Below are positions 17,027-26,683 of a stretch of 46,961 nt of DNA, in pieces (within the stretch, counting starts at the first letter, position 1; each line of letters begins with the position of its first letter). The notes beneath the pieces were generated by a model. It was given only the letters and a program-made list of their open reading frames with translations, did not search any database and was not told the origin of the DNA. The position numbers and the translations under genes are program-made. This DNA comes from Planctomycetaceae bacterium (lineage in GTDB: Bacteria; Planctomycetota; Phycisphaerae; Phycisphaerales; UBA1924): positions 1 to 46,961 of the forward strand of contig JAJTDF010000016.1 of assembly GCA_021294835.1 (NCBI GenBank), in the 5' to 3' direction.

Positions 17027-18313
17027 ATGTCGTTCACGCTCAAGCCGTACGAAGGGTTCGATGTCGACGTTGACAACACCGACTACTTGCGCAAGCACGT
17101 GGACACCGGCGAACGCTGGGTGCTCAACTTCGGCCCTCAGCACCCCGCCACCCACACCACCCTTCGTCTGGTACTGGAACTCGACGGCGAGCGTGTGGTC
17201 CGCTGCACGCCGCACATCGGCTACCTCCACTCCGGCTTTGAGAAGCTCGCCGAGCATCTGGATTACAACCAGTACGTGACCATCGTCAGCCGGATGGACT
17301 ACGGCAGCCCCATCTGCAACGACATGGCCTGGCACCACGCGGTGGAGAGCCTGTTCGACATCGAGATCACCCCCCGCTGCAAGGCCCTGCGGACGATCAT
17401 GTTCGAGATGGGCCGCTGCCTGAACCACCTGCTGTGCGTGGGCGCCGCCGTGCTGGACCTGGGCGGCTTCTCGCCGTTCATCTGGTGCTTCAACGCCCGC
17501 GAGAGCATCTACGACGTCTGCGACTACGTCTCCGGCCAGCGCTTCCACCCCGACTGGACGCGCGTCGGCGGCCTGATGCAGGACCTGCCGGATACCGAGA
17601 AGTTCATCGCCCTGTGCAAGCGTTCGCTGGCCGAGATCCGCAAGGCCACCGATGAGCTGTGCATCATGGTCGAGCGCAACCGCATCTTCATGGACCGCAC
17701 CCAGGGCATCGGCGTGATCAGCAAGCAAGACGCCATCGCCTGGTCGCTCAGCGGCCCCATGGCCCGCGCCTCGGGCATCAAGCGCGACGTCCGCAAGGAC
17801 TTCCCGTACCTCTGCTACGCCGACAACTGGGACAATCAGGGCGCCGAGGCCGTCAAGTTCCAGGTCCCCGTCGCCACCGAGGGCGACGCCTACAGCCGCT
17901 TCCTCGTCCGCGTGCAGGAGATGTACCAGAGCATCAAGATCGTCGAGCAGCTCCTGGGCCGCATCCCCGGCGGGCCGGTCGACACCTACTCCGACGCCAA
18001 GATGGTCAAGCCGCCCAAGAACGAGGTCTACGGCTCCATCGAAGGCCTCATCCAGCACTTTGAACTGATCATGTCCAACCGGGGCTGGAAGGCCCCCGTC
18101 GCCGAGGGCTACGCCTGCGTCGAGAGCCCCAACGGCGAACTCGGCTACTACATCGTCGCCGACGGCACCGCCCGCCCCTGGCGCGTGAAGGTCCGCCCGC
18201 CCATCTTCATCAACTACTCCACCATGGCCAAGCTCACCGAGGGCCACATGGTCAGCGACGTCGTCGTCGTCATCGGCTCCATCAACGTCATCGCCGCCGA
18301 ACTGGACCGCTAG
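17027..18313 (+). CDS. nuoD: NADH-quinone oxidoreductase subunit D (49-kDa type)
   Basis: A 428-residue NuoD of normal length, part of the quinone-site module of respiratory complex I. Hallmarks are VLNFGPQHPATHTTLRLV, PHIGYLHSGFEKLAE, the GGFSPFIWCF helix and the C-terminal IGSINVIAAELDR. GGAG lies about ten bases before the ATG. Other complex I subunits normally flank this gene; here an FKBP gene precedes it and a prepilin gene faces it, so it is an isolated nuoD within the window. Confidence 0.95.
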   Translation: MSFTLKPYEGFDVDVDNTDYLRKHVDTGERWVLNFGPQHPATHTTLRLVLELDGERVVRCTPHIGYLHSGFEKLAEHLDYNQYVTIVSRMDYGSPICNDMAWHHAVESLFDIEITPRCKALRTIMFEMGRCLNHLLCVGAAVLDLGGFSPFIWCFNARESIYDVCDYVSGQRFHPDWTRVGGLMQDLPDTEKFIALCKRSLAEIRKATDELCIMVERNRIFMDRTQGIGVISKQDAIAWSLSGPMARASGIKRDVRKDFPYLCYADNWDNQGAEAVKFQVPVATEGDAYSRFLVRVQEMYQSIKIVEQLLGRIPGGPVDTYSDAKMVKPPKNEVYGSIEGLIQHFELIMSNRGWKAPVAEGYACVESPNGELGYYIVADGTARPWRVKVRPPIFINYSTMAKLTEGHMVSDVVVVIGSINVIAAELDR

Positions 18314-18442
18314 TCGGCTCCGTCGGCTGAACGCCCCGCGCCATCAACCGGCCAGTCCGCCGCCGCGCCGCTGTACCTGCGCCCGCGCCGCCGCGCTGCG
18401 GACAGCCGCTCCGCGCGCAGCCCACGCACGCAAGCCCTCCCC

Positions 18443-18473
18443 AAACAAACAGCCCCGGGACGGCCCGGGGCTG
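18443..18473 (-). terminator. Intrinsic terminator of the prepilin-like gene
   Basis: A 10-bp perfect stem (CAGCCCCGGG/CCCGGGGCTG, 18450-18473) with a 4-nt loop is followed on the minus strand by TTTGTTT. It lies 28 bp after the stop at 18501. The + side has no T tract, so it serves the minus gene. Confidence 0.8.
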
Positions 18474-18500
18474 CAGGGGATGCTTGGTTGTCCAACTCCA

Positions 18501-19517
<1,017 letters not shown>

Positions 19518-20140
19518 GGTCGAGTCTCCAGAGCCGCCCGTGCGATGCAAACGCGTCGCAGGGCCTTGCGTGATCCGTCAGGGGGTCCTGCCGTCAACTC
19601 AGGCCGGATCACCAGAACAGCGTCCGGCTCCCCCTTCCCCCTGTTCACCTCCCCCAGTTCACCCCTCCCAGATCACCTCCCCTGTTCACCCGCTCCCGAT
19701 CGCTCCAACCGCATCCGCGCCGCCAGCAAACGCGGACAGCACCTGCGCACCACGCCACATTCGCCCCGGCACGCGGCGGTTTCACCGCCTTCAGCCTACC
19801 TCATCTTGTTCCGCCCGGACAGCACAGGCATGCACGCGGCGGGCCCATTTTGCCCGCCACGATCAAAATGCCCAAATATGGGCATGAAAAAGGCCACCCC
19901 CAAATCGGTGGCATGTTTCGCCCATTTCCACCCCCTGTTCGCCCCGCAGCCTCCCGCCGTTCACAGGCCGTTCGCGCCAGCGGTTTCCCCGGGCCCGCTG
20001 ACGCTCGGGACTGATCACCAGCCCGCAGGTCCGTGCACCGGGGGTTGACGGCAGCCGCCGGGGCGAAGCGGTTACACTCCCGGCGGTGCCTTCTTCCGCC
20101 CGGCCCTCGGCCGGCTCACCCCAGTCCGGATGTGTTGCTC
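19518..20140. other. Intergenic region between divergent prepilin and transporter genes
   Basis: No gene seen. The region contains two adjacent hairpins at 19868-19912, a GGCGG/CCGCC hairpin near 19780, and an 8-bp inverted repeat (CCGCCGGG at 20055, CCCGGCGG at 20079) upstream of the transporter. A stem at 19975-20003 pairs fully only as minus-strand RNA (G-U wobble instead of mismatch). Confidence 0.5.
19886..19912 (-). terminator. Terminator-like hairpin with T5 tail, no upstream gene
   Basis: On the minus strand GCCACC, 8 nt, GGTGGC, then CTTTTT forms a textbook intrinsic terminator. A second hairpin, ATGCCCA/TGGGCAT (19868-19885) followed by TTTT, comes next. No minus-strand gene lies upstream, so it ends either an unrecognised small RNA or works as an attenuator in a long prepilin leader. 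Confidence 0.55.
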
Positions 20141-20917
20141 ATGGCTGACCCGATCGCCTCGGCCGGCGCTGCCGGCGTTGCCGCCCCGCCGTCCCTCGCC
20201 CGCCCCCAGTTGCTCTACCTCTGGCTGGTGTCGCTGTTTGTCACCTGCCTGCTGATCGCCAACATCGTCGGCTCCAAGTTCTTCTCGTTCGGGTCGGTCA
20301 ACCTCTTCGGCACCGAGATCTTCATCGAGCACTCGGTGGGCATGTTCTGCTTCCCGGTCACCTTCCTGCTCACCGACCTGCTCAACGAGTATTACGGGCC
20401 CAAGGGCGCCCGGCGTGCCACGCTCATCGGCCTGGCCATGTCGATGGTGGCCCTGGCGTTCATCACCCTGGCCACCTCGGCCCCGCCCGCGCCCGAGACG
20501 CGCACGTTCGTCCCCGAAGCCCAGTTCGACCGCGTGCTCTCCAACAGCACGGTGATGATCTTCGCCTCCATGATCGCCTACGTCGTCGGCCAGCTCACCG
20601 ACATCTTCACCTTCCAGGCCGCCAAGCGCCTCACCGGCGGCAAACTCCTCTGGCTCCGCGCCACCGGCAGCACCGTTATCAGCCAGGCGGTGGACAGTCT
20701 GGCGATCATGACTGTCATCGTCTTCTCCAGCCAACTCGCCGACGGCAGCAGCACCGGCTGGGGCTTTGCACTGGTCGCCGCCCTCAAGGGCTACCTCATC
20801 AAGTTCTCCATCGCCGTCAGCATCACCCCGCTGCTCTACCTCGGCCGCAGCGTGGTCGAGGGCGTCACCGGGCTGCGTCCGCTCCCCGCTGAATCGCGGG
20901 GCCGCAGCCACGCCTGA
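20141..20917 (+). CDS. Queuosine-precursor transporter, YhhQ/VUT1 family
   Basis: A 258-residue integral membrane protein with six or so hydrophobic segments. The family pattern is clear: LLIANIVGSKFFSFGSVNLF near the N-terminus, FPVTFLLTDLLNEYYGPKGA, and VGQLTDIFTFQAAKRLTGGK. E. coli YhhQ imports the queuine precursors preQ0 and preQ1. A hairpin precedes the gene, but it does not match the preQ1 riboswitch consensus as I know it. No queuosine synthesis gene was identified in the window; the QueD-like gene at 28028 appears to be the folate-type variant. Confidence 0.88.
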   Translation: MADPIASAGAAGVAAPPSLARPQLLYLWLVSLFVTCLLIANIVGSKFFSFGSVNLFGTEIFIEHSVGMFCFPVTFLLTDLLNEYYGPKGARRATLIGLAMSMVALAFITLATSAPPAPETRTFVPEAQFDRVLSNSTVMIFASMIAYVVGQLTDIFTFQAAKRLTGGKLLWLRATGSTVISQAVDSLAIMTVIVFSSQLADGSSTGWGFALVAALKGYLIKFSIAVSITPLLYLGRSVVEGVTGLRPLPAESRGRSHA

Positions 20918-21098
20918 TTCAAGCCCCGCCGGTCTTTCCCGGCGCAGGGGCGACTCACCAAATCTTGGCATGCACCTTGGCGTCCGGGGTGATGCCCGCA
21001 CGCACGGCCCCGCGGCAAACGGGTACCCTCACCCGCCACCATCTGTCCGGTTCGGTCGGTCGCCCGTGCCGCCGACCCCGGCCAAGGAGTTTGCGTTC

Positions 21099-21755
21099 AT
21101 GACCACCCCCAGCCCCCTCACCCCCGATCAGTTGCTCGCCGCCTTGAACTGGCGCTACGCCGTCAAGGCCTTTGACCCCAGCAAGAAGATCCCCGCCGCC
21201 ACCTGGGCAGCGCTCGAGCAGGCCATGGTCCTCGCCCCGTCCTCCTTCGGCCTGCAGCCGTGGAAGTTCGTGATCGTCTCTGACCCGGCCGTCCGCGCCA
21301 AGCTGCGCCCGCTGTCCTGGAACCAGTCTCAGGTCACCGACGCCAGCCACTTTGTGGTCTTCGCCACCCAGGTGGGCATGACCGAGGCCCAGATCAACCG
21401 CTACGCCGACGAGATCGCCCGCCAGCGCGGCCCCAGCCAGGACGTGGAGAACTACCGCGGCATGATGCTCGGCTTCCTCAAGGGCCTGCCCCCCGGCACC
21501 GACACCACCGCGTGGAACACCAAGCAGGTCTACCTGGCCCTCGGCCAGTTCATGGCCGCCGCCGCCGTGCTGGGCGTCGACACCTGCCCCATGGAGGGCA
21601 TCACCCACGCCAAGTACGACGAGATCCTCAACCTGCCGGCCCAGGGCTACCGCACCTGCGTCGCCTGCGCCGTCGGCTACCGCTCGGATGCGGATTGGCT
21701 GGCCAAGCTCAAGAAGGTCCGCTACCCGGCCGAGCAGGTCATCCTGCGGGTGTAA
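21099..21755 (+). CDS. NAD(P)H-dependent oxidoreductase, nitroreductase family
   Basis: A 218-residue flavoprotein of the NfsB type. It begins with the RYAVKAFDPSKKI block that binds FMN phosphate, followed by MVLAPSSFGLQPWKF, a central QVYLALGQFMAAAAVLGVDT helix and the terminal flavin loop VGYRSDADW. AAGGAG lies 9 nt before the ATG. Such enzymes reduce nitroaromatics, quinones or flavins; the natural substrate is unknown. Monocistronic as far as visible. Confidence 0.9.
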   Translation: MTTPSPLTPDQLLAALNWRYAVKAFDPSKKIPAATWAALEQAMVLAPSSFGLQPWKFVIVSDPAVRAKLRPLSWNQSQVTDASHFVVFATQVGMTEAQINRYADEIARQRGPSQDVENYRGMMLGFLKGLPPGTDTTAWNTKQVYLALGQFMAAAAVLGVDTCPMEGITHAKYDEILNLPAQGYRTCVACAVGYRSDADWLAKLKKVRYPAEQVILRV

Positions 21756-22506
21756 GTTGACTCCTCGCAGACTGCCCGCCGGCCGCTGCTGGAAACCGGC
21801 CGACACTGGCCGGGGCGGCGCGCGGTGTTGATTGCAGGGGGGCTTCGCCAGACAGATCTCACAGCCGTCGACCGCTGTCGCTGCGCACGCGCTGCCGCCT
21901 GCAAACGCTACGGCACGAGCACGGACTGGCAGACCGGCCAGCCGCTTGATAGCGGGTTGATCACCCGCCGGACGTTTGAAAGCCTGCATGCCCGCGATGA
22001 TGTTCCGAACATGCACCTTGCTGATGGTGTGAGGAACGTTCGGTCATTCCGGTTTGAGCCGCTGCTTCAGTGGGCCACTGCATCATGCGCATTTCAATGT
22101 GACCAGCCATCAGAAAGGCATGCGGATGCCGCCATTATGCCGCTTGCCGCCGGCTGTTCATGCGAATCGCCCGCAGGTCTCAAGCCGGCCTCTTGCGGAT
22201 GCCGCAACTGCACGACCACGCTTCGCTGACCCGGCAGCAAAGGCAGCTTGTCCCCCGAGGCGGTCCTAGCGGCAGGCTGACAAGGCTTGCGGTTGTTGTT
22301 TGGCAACCTGATGACGGCCGGACTACATGTTCTGTATCTAGACGATATCAAAACGAAAAACACGAGTCCAGACAGGCAGACTGTGCAATGAAAAGCCAAG
22401 GGCTATTGACATGAATCCGGGTTTCCGCTAAGCTCCAATTCGCGTTCAGAGCGGACCAGCAGTCAAACACAATCTGGTCATCCAAAGTTCTTAGTGGGAG
22501 TGAAAC
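21756..22506. other. Gene-free region of atypical composition
   Basis: No gene recognised. From about 21830 to 22500 the sequence is visibly less GC-rich than the rest of the window and contains CTAG and A/T-rich stretches near 22330. Short open frames here have no family pattern. The 3' end holds the promoter of the PEGA lipoprotein gene. Confidence 0.5.
22406..22434 (+). promoter_or_regulatory. Sigma-70-type promoter of the PEGA lipoprotein gene
   Basis: A perfect TTGACA (22406-22411) is separated by exactly 17 nt from TAAGCT (22429-22434). The start codon follows 72 nt downstream, leaving a leader of about 65 nt. This is the best canonical promoter in the window. Confidence 0.75.
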
Positions 22507-22959
22507 ATGGTGATGCGGTGCTTGTTGGCATGTGGCGTTGTGCTGGCCGCCCTGTTCAGCGGAGGTTGCGCAACCATCCTGAATTCCGATACTCAGCAGG
22601 TGGCCTTCGACTCAGATCCGCCCGGAGCGACCATCAAGATTGACGGCGCCGCGTATGGCAAGACGCCGTCCACCATTCCGGTGCCTCGCCGGGGCTTTGA
22701 CAAGACCGTTGAGATCTCGCTCGACGGCTACAAGACCGAGGTATTCACGCTCAAGAACAACGCCATCAATGGCGCCACGCTGCTGAATGTCCTCTGGTTT
22801 CCCGGAGCGATCGTCGACGGCATCTCCGGCCGCGGTGGCTCATATCAGAACACCGTGCGAGTGGTTCTGGAGAAAGGGAGCGGTGTTCAGGATCGCCGAG
22901 CGGAGCAGGAGAATCTCGAGAAGAAAGCTGCGCAGCCGGCTTCAAACACCTCGCCCTGA
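22507..22959 (+). CDS. PEGA-domain lipoprotein
   Basis: A 150-residue lipoprotein. The signal MVMRCLLACGVVLAALFSGG ends in the lipobox with Cys21 (SGGC), followed by a TILNSDTQQV strand. A PEGA-type domain (about 30-75) reads SDPPGATIKIDGAAYGKTPS and ISLDGYKTEVF. Then comes a short hydrophobic GATLLNVLWFPGAIVDGISG, seen in many small lipoproteins of this type, and a charged tail. Likely anchored to a membrane; function unknown. Confidence 0.85.
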   Translation: MVMRCLLACGVVLAALFSGGCATILNSDTQQVAFDSDPPGATIKIDGAAYGKTPSTIPVPRRGFDKTVEISLDGYKTEVFTLKNNAINGATLLNVLWFPGAIVDGISGRGGSYQNTVRVVLEKGSGVQDRRAEQENLEKKAAQPASNTSP

Positions 22960-23114
22960 CGGGCGGTGTCTCGCATCCTCTGCCGCGGAGCCGGCTGTTT
23001 CAAGGCGGGCGCTTGCGTGGGGCTGGCAAGCATGCGGTCTGGGCGATGGCCTGAAGACTGCCCGGTCCGGCCCAGCAATGTGACCAAGTCTCGTACGGAG
23101 ACGATGCTCCCCCT

Positions 23115-24899
23115 TCACAGCACCTTCAGCCCGACGCGCTTCTCCAGTTCATCGGTCGGCTTGGCCACCAGGTCGTAGCCGTCAAAGCCCACGATCGTGC
23201 ACCGCACCACCTCGCCGGGGGCCAGCGCCTTGCGGCTCTGCACGTACGTCACCGAGTCGATGCTCGGCGCCTGCGCGAACGTGCGGCCCTGATACAGCCG
23301 CCCGCCCTGGCCTACGCCCGCCGTCGCCCGCCCGGCCGAGCCGGTCGCCTGGTCGATCAGCACATCCATCCGCACGCCGGTGGTCGCCGGGCGGTGCTCG
23401 TCAAACTGCTCGGCCAGGGCACGGTTGGCGGCGAAGGCCACCTCCTGCTGCGCCGCCATCACCTCATCGCGACGGCGAGCCTTGACCTCCGCCGGCACCG
23501 CCAGCGCCGGGTCGGCCTCCATGGTGCCCGCCCGCGTGCCCGGCTCGCGGCTGTATTCAAACACGCCCACCGCGCTGAACTTCTGCTCGCGCACAAAGTC
23601 CACCAGCTCGCGGTGGTCCTGCTCGGTCTCGCCCGGAAAGCCGCTGATGAACGTGGTGCGGATGGCGATCCCCGGGATCCGCGACCGCAGCTTCTCAAGC
23701 AGGGCCTCGGTGTGCTCGCGGGTGATGTGCCGGCGCATCGATTGCAGCATCCGCGTGCTGGCGTGCTGCAAGGGCATGTCGATGTACTTCAGCACCCGGG
23801 GCGTGCCGGCGATGGCGTCGATGCACGCGTCGGAGAAGTTGCTCGGGTAGGCGTACATCAGCCGCACCCAGCCCTCGCCCACACTCAGTTCGTCAAACGC
23901 GCCGCTGACGGCCTTGAGCATGCCCGGCAGGCCCACGCCCGCATCCATGCCGATGCCGATGTCGTCGCCGTAACTGGTGGTGTCCTGCCCGATCAGGTGC
24001 AGTTCCACCGCCCCGTCGGCGATCAGTTCCCGCGCCTCGGCGGTCAGCGCGTCCAGCGGCTTGGAGCGCATCTTTCCGCGGATGCTCGGGATGGTGCAGA
24101 AGGCGCAGTTCTGGTTGCACCCCTCGCTGATCCGCAGGTACGCGTAGTGCCGGGGCGTCAGCCGCAGCCGCGTGCGGTCATCCTCAAAGTACCCCACGCC
24201 CTTGCCATCCTTGCCGTTGACGGTCAGGCCGATGGTCTTCATCCCGCGCTCATCCGCGGCCGTCAGCGCGTTGGCGTTGATCCAGTACTTGGGCTGGTCC
24301 GGCGAGGCGGCGATGTTCGCCCGCGCCCGCCCGGCCAGGTTCTTGGTGCCCCGCACCGCCTCGGTGATGCGGTCGCGATCAAACACGCCCACCATCGCGT
24401 CGATCCCCGGGGCCCACTCGAGCATCTTGGCGCGGTGCCGCTGCACCAGGCACCCCGCCACCACCACCCGCCCCACCTGCCCCTGTTCCTTGCGCTTGAT
24501 GGCGTCGTGGATCACCGCCAGTGATTCGTCCTTGCTGGCCTCCAGGAAGCCGCAGGTGTTGACCACCACGGTCTCCACCGCCCCGCCGTCGTCCACCACG
24601 TCATACGCCACCGGCGTGTGCCCGTCCTCCACCAGCAGGCCGAGCATCTTCTCGCTGTCCACCAGGTTCTTCGGGCACCCCAGCGACACGAACGCCACCG
24701 TGCCGTCGCTCGGCGCCACCGGCAGGCTCACCGTCTTGGGGGTGCGGGCCGGGGCCTTGGTGGCACGAGCGCGTGCCCCACCGGCGGGCGCGGCTTTGCC
24801 GCGGGCGGCGCCGCCCCGTTGGGCCTTCTTGGGGGCGGTGCTGCGCTTGGCAGCGCCGGAACCGGGGCGGGAACGGGATGACGAACGCGGCTTGGCCAT
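23115..24899 (-). CDS. rimO: Ribosomal protein S12 methylthiotransferase
   Basis: RimO adds a methylthio group to an aspartate of ribosomal protein S12. Visible are the UPF0004 cysteines (SLGCPKNLVDSE with Cys75, NTCGFLEASKDES, VAGCLVQRH), the radical-SAM motif CNQNCAFC (Cys261, 265, 268), ISGFPGETEQDH and a C-terminal TRAM-like domain. The protein is 594 residues against about 440 in E. coli: residues 1-65 are a Lys/Arg/Ala/Pro-rich extension, and there is an extra stretch of roughly 40 residues between the first domain and the radical-SAM core. The ATG at 24899 is the likeliest start; no ribosome site is obvious. Confidence 0.93.
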   Translation of the reverse strand: MAKPRSSSRSRPGSGAAKRSTAPKKAQRGGAARGKAAPAGGARARATKAPARTPKTVSLPVAPSDGTVAFVSLGCPKNLVDSEKMLGLLVEDGHTPVAYDVVDDGGAVETVVVNTCGFLEASKDESLAVIHDAIKRKEQGQVGRVVVAGCLVQRHRAKMLEWAPGIDAMVGVFDRDRITEAVRGTKNLAGRARANIAASPDQPKYWINANALTAADERGMKTIGLTVNGKDGKGVGYFEDDRTRLRLTPRHYAYLRISEGCNQNCAFCTIPSIRGKMRSKPLDALTAEARELIADGAVELHLIGQDTTSYGDDIGIGMDAGVGLPGMLKAVSGAFDELSVGEGWVRLMYAYPSNFSDACIDAIAGTPRVLKYIDMPLQHASTRMLQSMRRHITREHTEALLEKLRSRIPGIAIRTTFISGFPGETEQDHRELVDFVREQKFSAVGVFEYSREPGTRAGTMEADPALAVPAEVKARRRDEVMAAQQEVAFAANRALAEQFDEHRPATTGVRMDVLIDQATGSAGRATAGVGQGGRLYQGRTFAQAPSIDSVTYVQSRKALAPGEVVRCTIVGFDGYDLVAKPTDELEKRVGLKVL

Positions 24900-25531
24900 G
24901 GGAAGGGTGAGTTTATGCGGAGGGGCTCGGGTGCCTTGGGCGGGTGACGGGTCGGTGGGATTCGCCGCATATGCGAACTGGCGGTCTGGTGTGAGAGCGC
25001 AAGCGATGCGGGAGGCCGAGCGGCCGCTCAAGATCCGCGGGAGTTGCCGGTGGGGTGTGGGTGGCTCCTTGCCATGGGATGTGTCGCGTGGATGTGCCTG
25101 GAGAAGTGCCCAGACTTCAAGCTGAAGATAAGGCTTTGTTCTGGTGTCGGGTCGTCGCCCTGCAATTCCATGGGGGGGTGTGTGTGGATAAGTTGAAGCT
25201 TCCCGGGCGTGTCTGTGAGCCGGGGGCGGGGTGGTGCGCAACCGCCCGCAGAGTGGGCGCGCGGAAAGGGCGGGAGGTCGGTGTCGTCCGTACAAGAACC
25301 TTACCATAGAGCGTGGCCGATGCAAGAGAATTGATCGGATTTTGTGCGGGTATTTTCCGGTGGGGCACGCACCCACCGGACGGATGCGTCAGGTGCGTTC
25401 GGGGACATGGTTTACACCTGCGGCTCGACGGGACAGGATCTAGCTGGACACGGGGATGGCACGCTGCCTGTCGATCGCTCGAGACGATCAGCGGCTGCCA
25501 GTCGGGGAGTGCGGTTGGGGACTGCGGCTGT
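24900..25531. other. Intergenic region upstream of rimO
   Basis: No gene seen. It carries the second copy of the promoter/leader element (25128-25325, minus strand) about 390 nt before rimO. The stretch 25330-25531 holds nothing recognisable. Confidence 0.5.
25128..25325 (-). repeat. ~170-bp promoter/leader element, copy 2 (upstream of rimO)
   Basis: On the minus strand TTGCAT (25325-25320), 16 nt, TAAGGT (25303-25298) form a promoter. The following sequence matches copy 1 at 15009-15062 at 45 of 54 positions without gaps. The block TTATCCACA (25191-25183) is a perfect DnaA-box consensus; copy 1 has TTTTCCACA at the same distance. ACAAAGCC recurs at 25139. Confidence 0.6.
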
Positions 25532-26035
25532 TCAGGCCCCCGTTGTTGGGTTCAGTCGGGCTATGGCAGCAAGCACGTCATTGAGCTCGCTCTTCAACCC
25601 GCAGAAGCCGGCACGGCTTGAGAGAGCCTTCTTCGCGAGCGGACCCAGGGTTCCCCACGGCTGGGATCCGACCCAGCGAACTGGCCGCAGGTGGGCGTGA
25701 TCCAGGCCGGCCTGCGGCTGGAAGCGGTACGCGCCGGTGATATGTCCGAAGTGGACCATCTGGGTGCGTTTGGACTTGTAGACGATCCAGTCTTGCCGCT
25801 CGACCTCATGAACGAACTGAAGGTACTGCCGTGCCCACCTGCTGGTGGTGCCAGCGACTTCGCCGGGGAAGACCGTCCGAAACCGTTGCTTGAACGCCGC
25901 GAGGTTGTTCGGGATCGATGAGAGGTCACCCAAGTCCTCGCCATCGAGGGCGACCGTGCCGCCGAGGAACATCACCTCCGCCTCGCTGCGCTCGCCAGCA
26001 CGGATGCACCAGATTCGCAAGGCGCGTTCATCCAT
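25532..26035 (-). CDS. Stand-alone restriction-associated N-terminal domain protein
   Basis: A 167-residue protein resembling the N-terminal sensor domain of Mrr-type and related restriction endonucleases. It shows RIWCIRAGERSEAEVMFL, an acidic EDLGDLS turn, then WARQYLQFVHEVERQDWIVY and the HFGHITGAYRFQP and HLRPVRWVG strands. In relatives this domain precedes a nuclease domain; here the protein ends shortly afterwards and no PD-(D/E)xK motif is visible. AGGGG 5 nt before the ATG sets the start. It lies downstream of a toxin/metallopeptidase pair on the same strand. Confidence 0.55.
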   Translation of the reverse strand: MDERALRIWCIRAGERSEAEVMFLGGTVALDGEDLGDLSSIPNNLAAFKQRFRTVFPGEVAGTTSRWARQYLQFVHEVERQDWIVYKSKRTQMVHFGHITGAYRFQPQAGLDHAHLRPVRWVGSQPWGTLGPLAKKALSSRAGFCGLKSELNDVLAAIARLNPTTGA

Positions 26036-26176
26036 AACTTCCCCTGAGTTTCCTGCAGCGGCCGTTGGGAATCTGGTCAACCCAGCCGGAGAAGCCCCAG
26101 ACGCAACCCCCCAGCCCTTGTCGCGAGCCGGGCCCATCGGCGGCGGACGCGCAGGCGTCAGCGGGCCGGAGACACG

Positions 26177-26683
26177 TCATCTTGATGATGCGTCCTCCAG
26201 AACCAGCCGCACACGATGCAGGCGGAGCATGGCGTACGGGGTCATGCACTTGATGCCGACGCCCGCGCACGCGTCAGGCACCTTGATCTTCTTCTTGCTG
26301 GGAGTGGTAGCCGGCTTCTCCAGCGTGACGACGGTGTGCCCGCCCGCCAGCGCCTGCGCGACGAGGTACGAATCGGCGACGTCGAGAAACTCGCTCTACG
26401 CTGCCTGCTGGAATCCGGCTGTGAGCGCCCACTGGCTCACGCGCTGAAAGGCATCGCTGAAGGCGTTGTCCGGACGGAGGAAGAAGGCGGTTGGCCGGGT
26501 CGCCGCCCACTGACTGAGGTCGTCTTGCTGGGCCCCGATCTCCTCGGCCACCCGCTCGATGGACCGGATGGTGCCGGCCTTGGCCTCGCGCATCAGCCAG
26601 TCCCAGTATCCTGGAACGAAGTCCATGCCATAGAACCGGCGCTTGGCCTCGATGAACACACCTGTGTCCAGCAGATACGCCAT
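26177..26683 (-). pseudogene. DUF4411 PIN-domain toxin with in-frame amber codon
   Basis: The start at 26683 overlaps the stop of the upstream gene (ATGA). The first 95 residues (LLDTGVFIEAKRRFYGMDF, WDWLMREAK) are a DUF4411 PIN-like domain with the catalytic Asp6. A TAG at 26398-26396 interrupts the frame. The same frame continues with EFLDVADSYLVAQALAGGHT, KKKIKVPDAC and GIKCMTPYAML, exactly the expected second half, and stops at 26177. No frame change is needed. A single TAC/TAT to TAG change would explain it. These RNases pair with XRE-ImmA proteins. Confidence 0.85.

Noticed and set aside
20055-20086. Possible preQ1 riboswitch before the queuosine-precursor transporter
   Set aside because: There is an 8-bp stem, but the preQ1-I loop and A-rich tail consensus are not present, so only a hairpin is claimed.
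20766-21098. In-frame upstream extension of the nitroreductase gene
   Set aside because: The frame overlaps the transporter gene and has no family similarity; the AAGGAG-preceded ATG at 21099 fits the family start.
22160-22414. 84-codon open frame upstream of the PEGA lipoprotein gene
   Set aside because: No recognisable domain, no ribosome site, and its end overlaps the TTGACA promoter.
25183-25191. Replication origin suggested by a perfect DnaA box
   Set aside because: Only one perfect box, no cluster, no AT-rich unwinding region and no dnaA or dnaN nearby.
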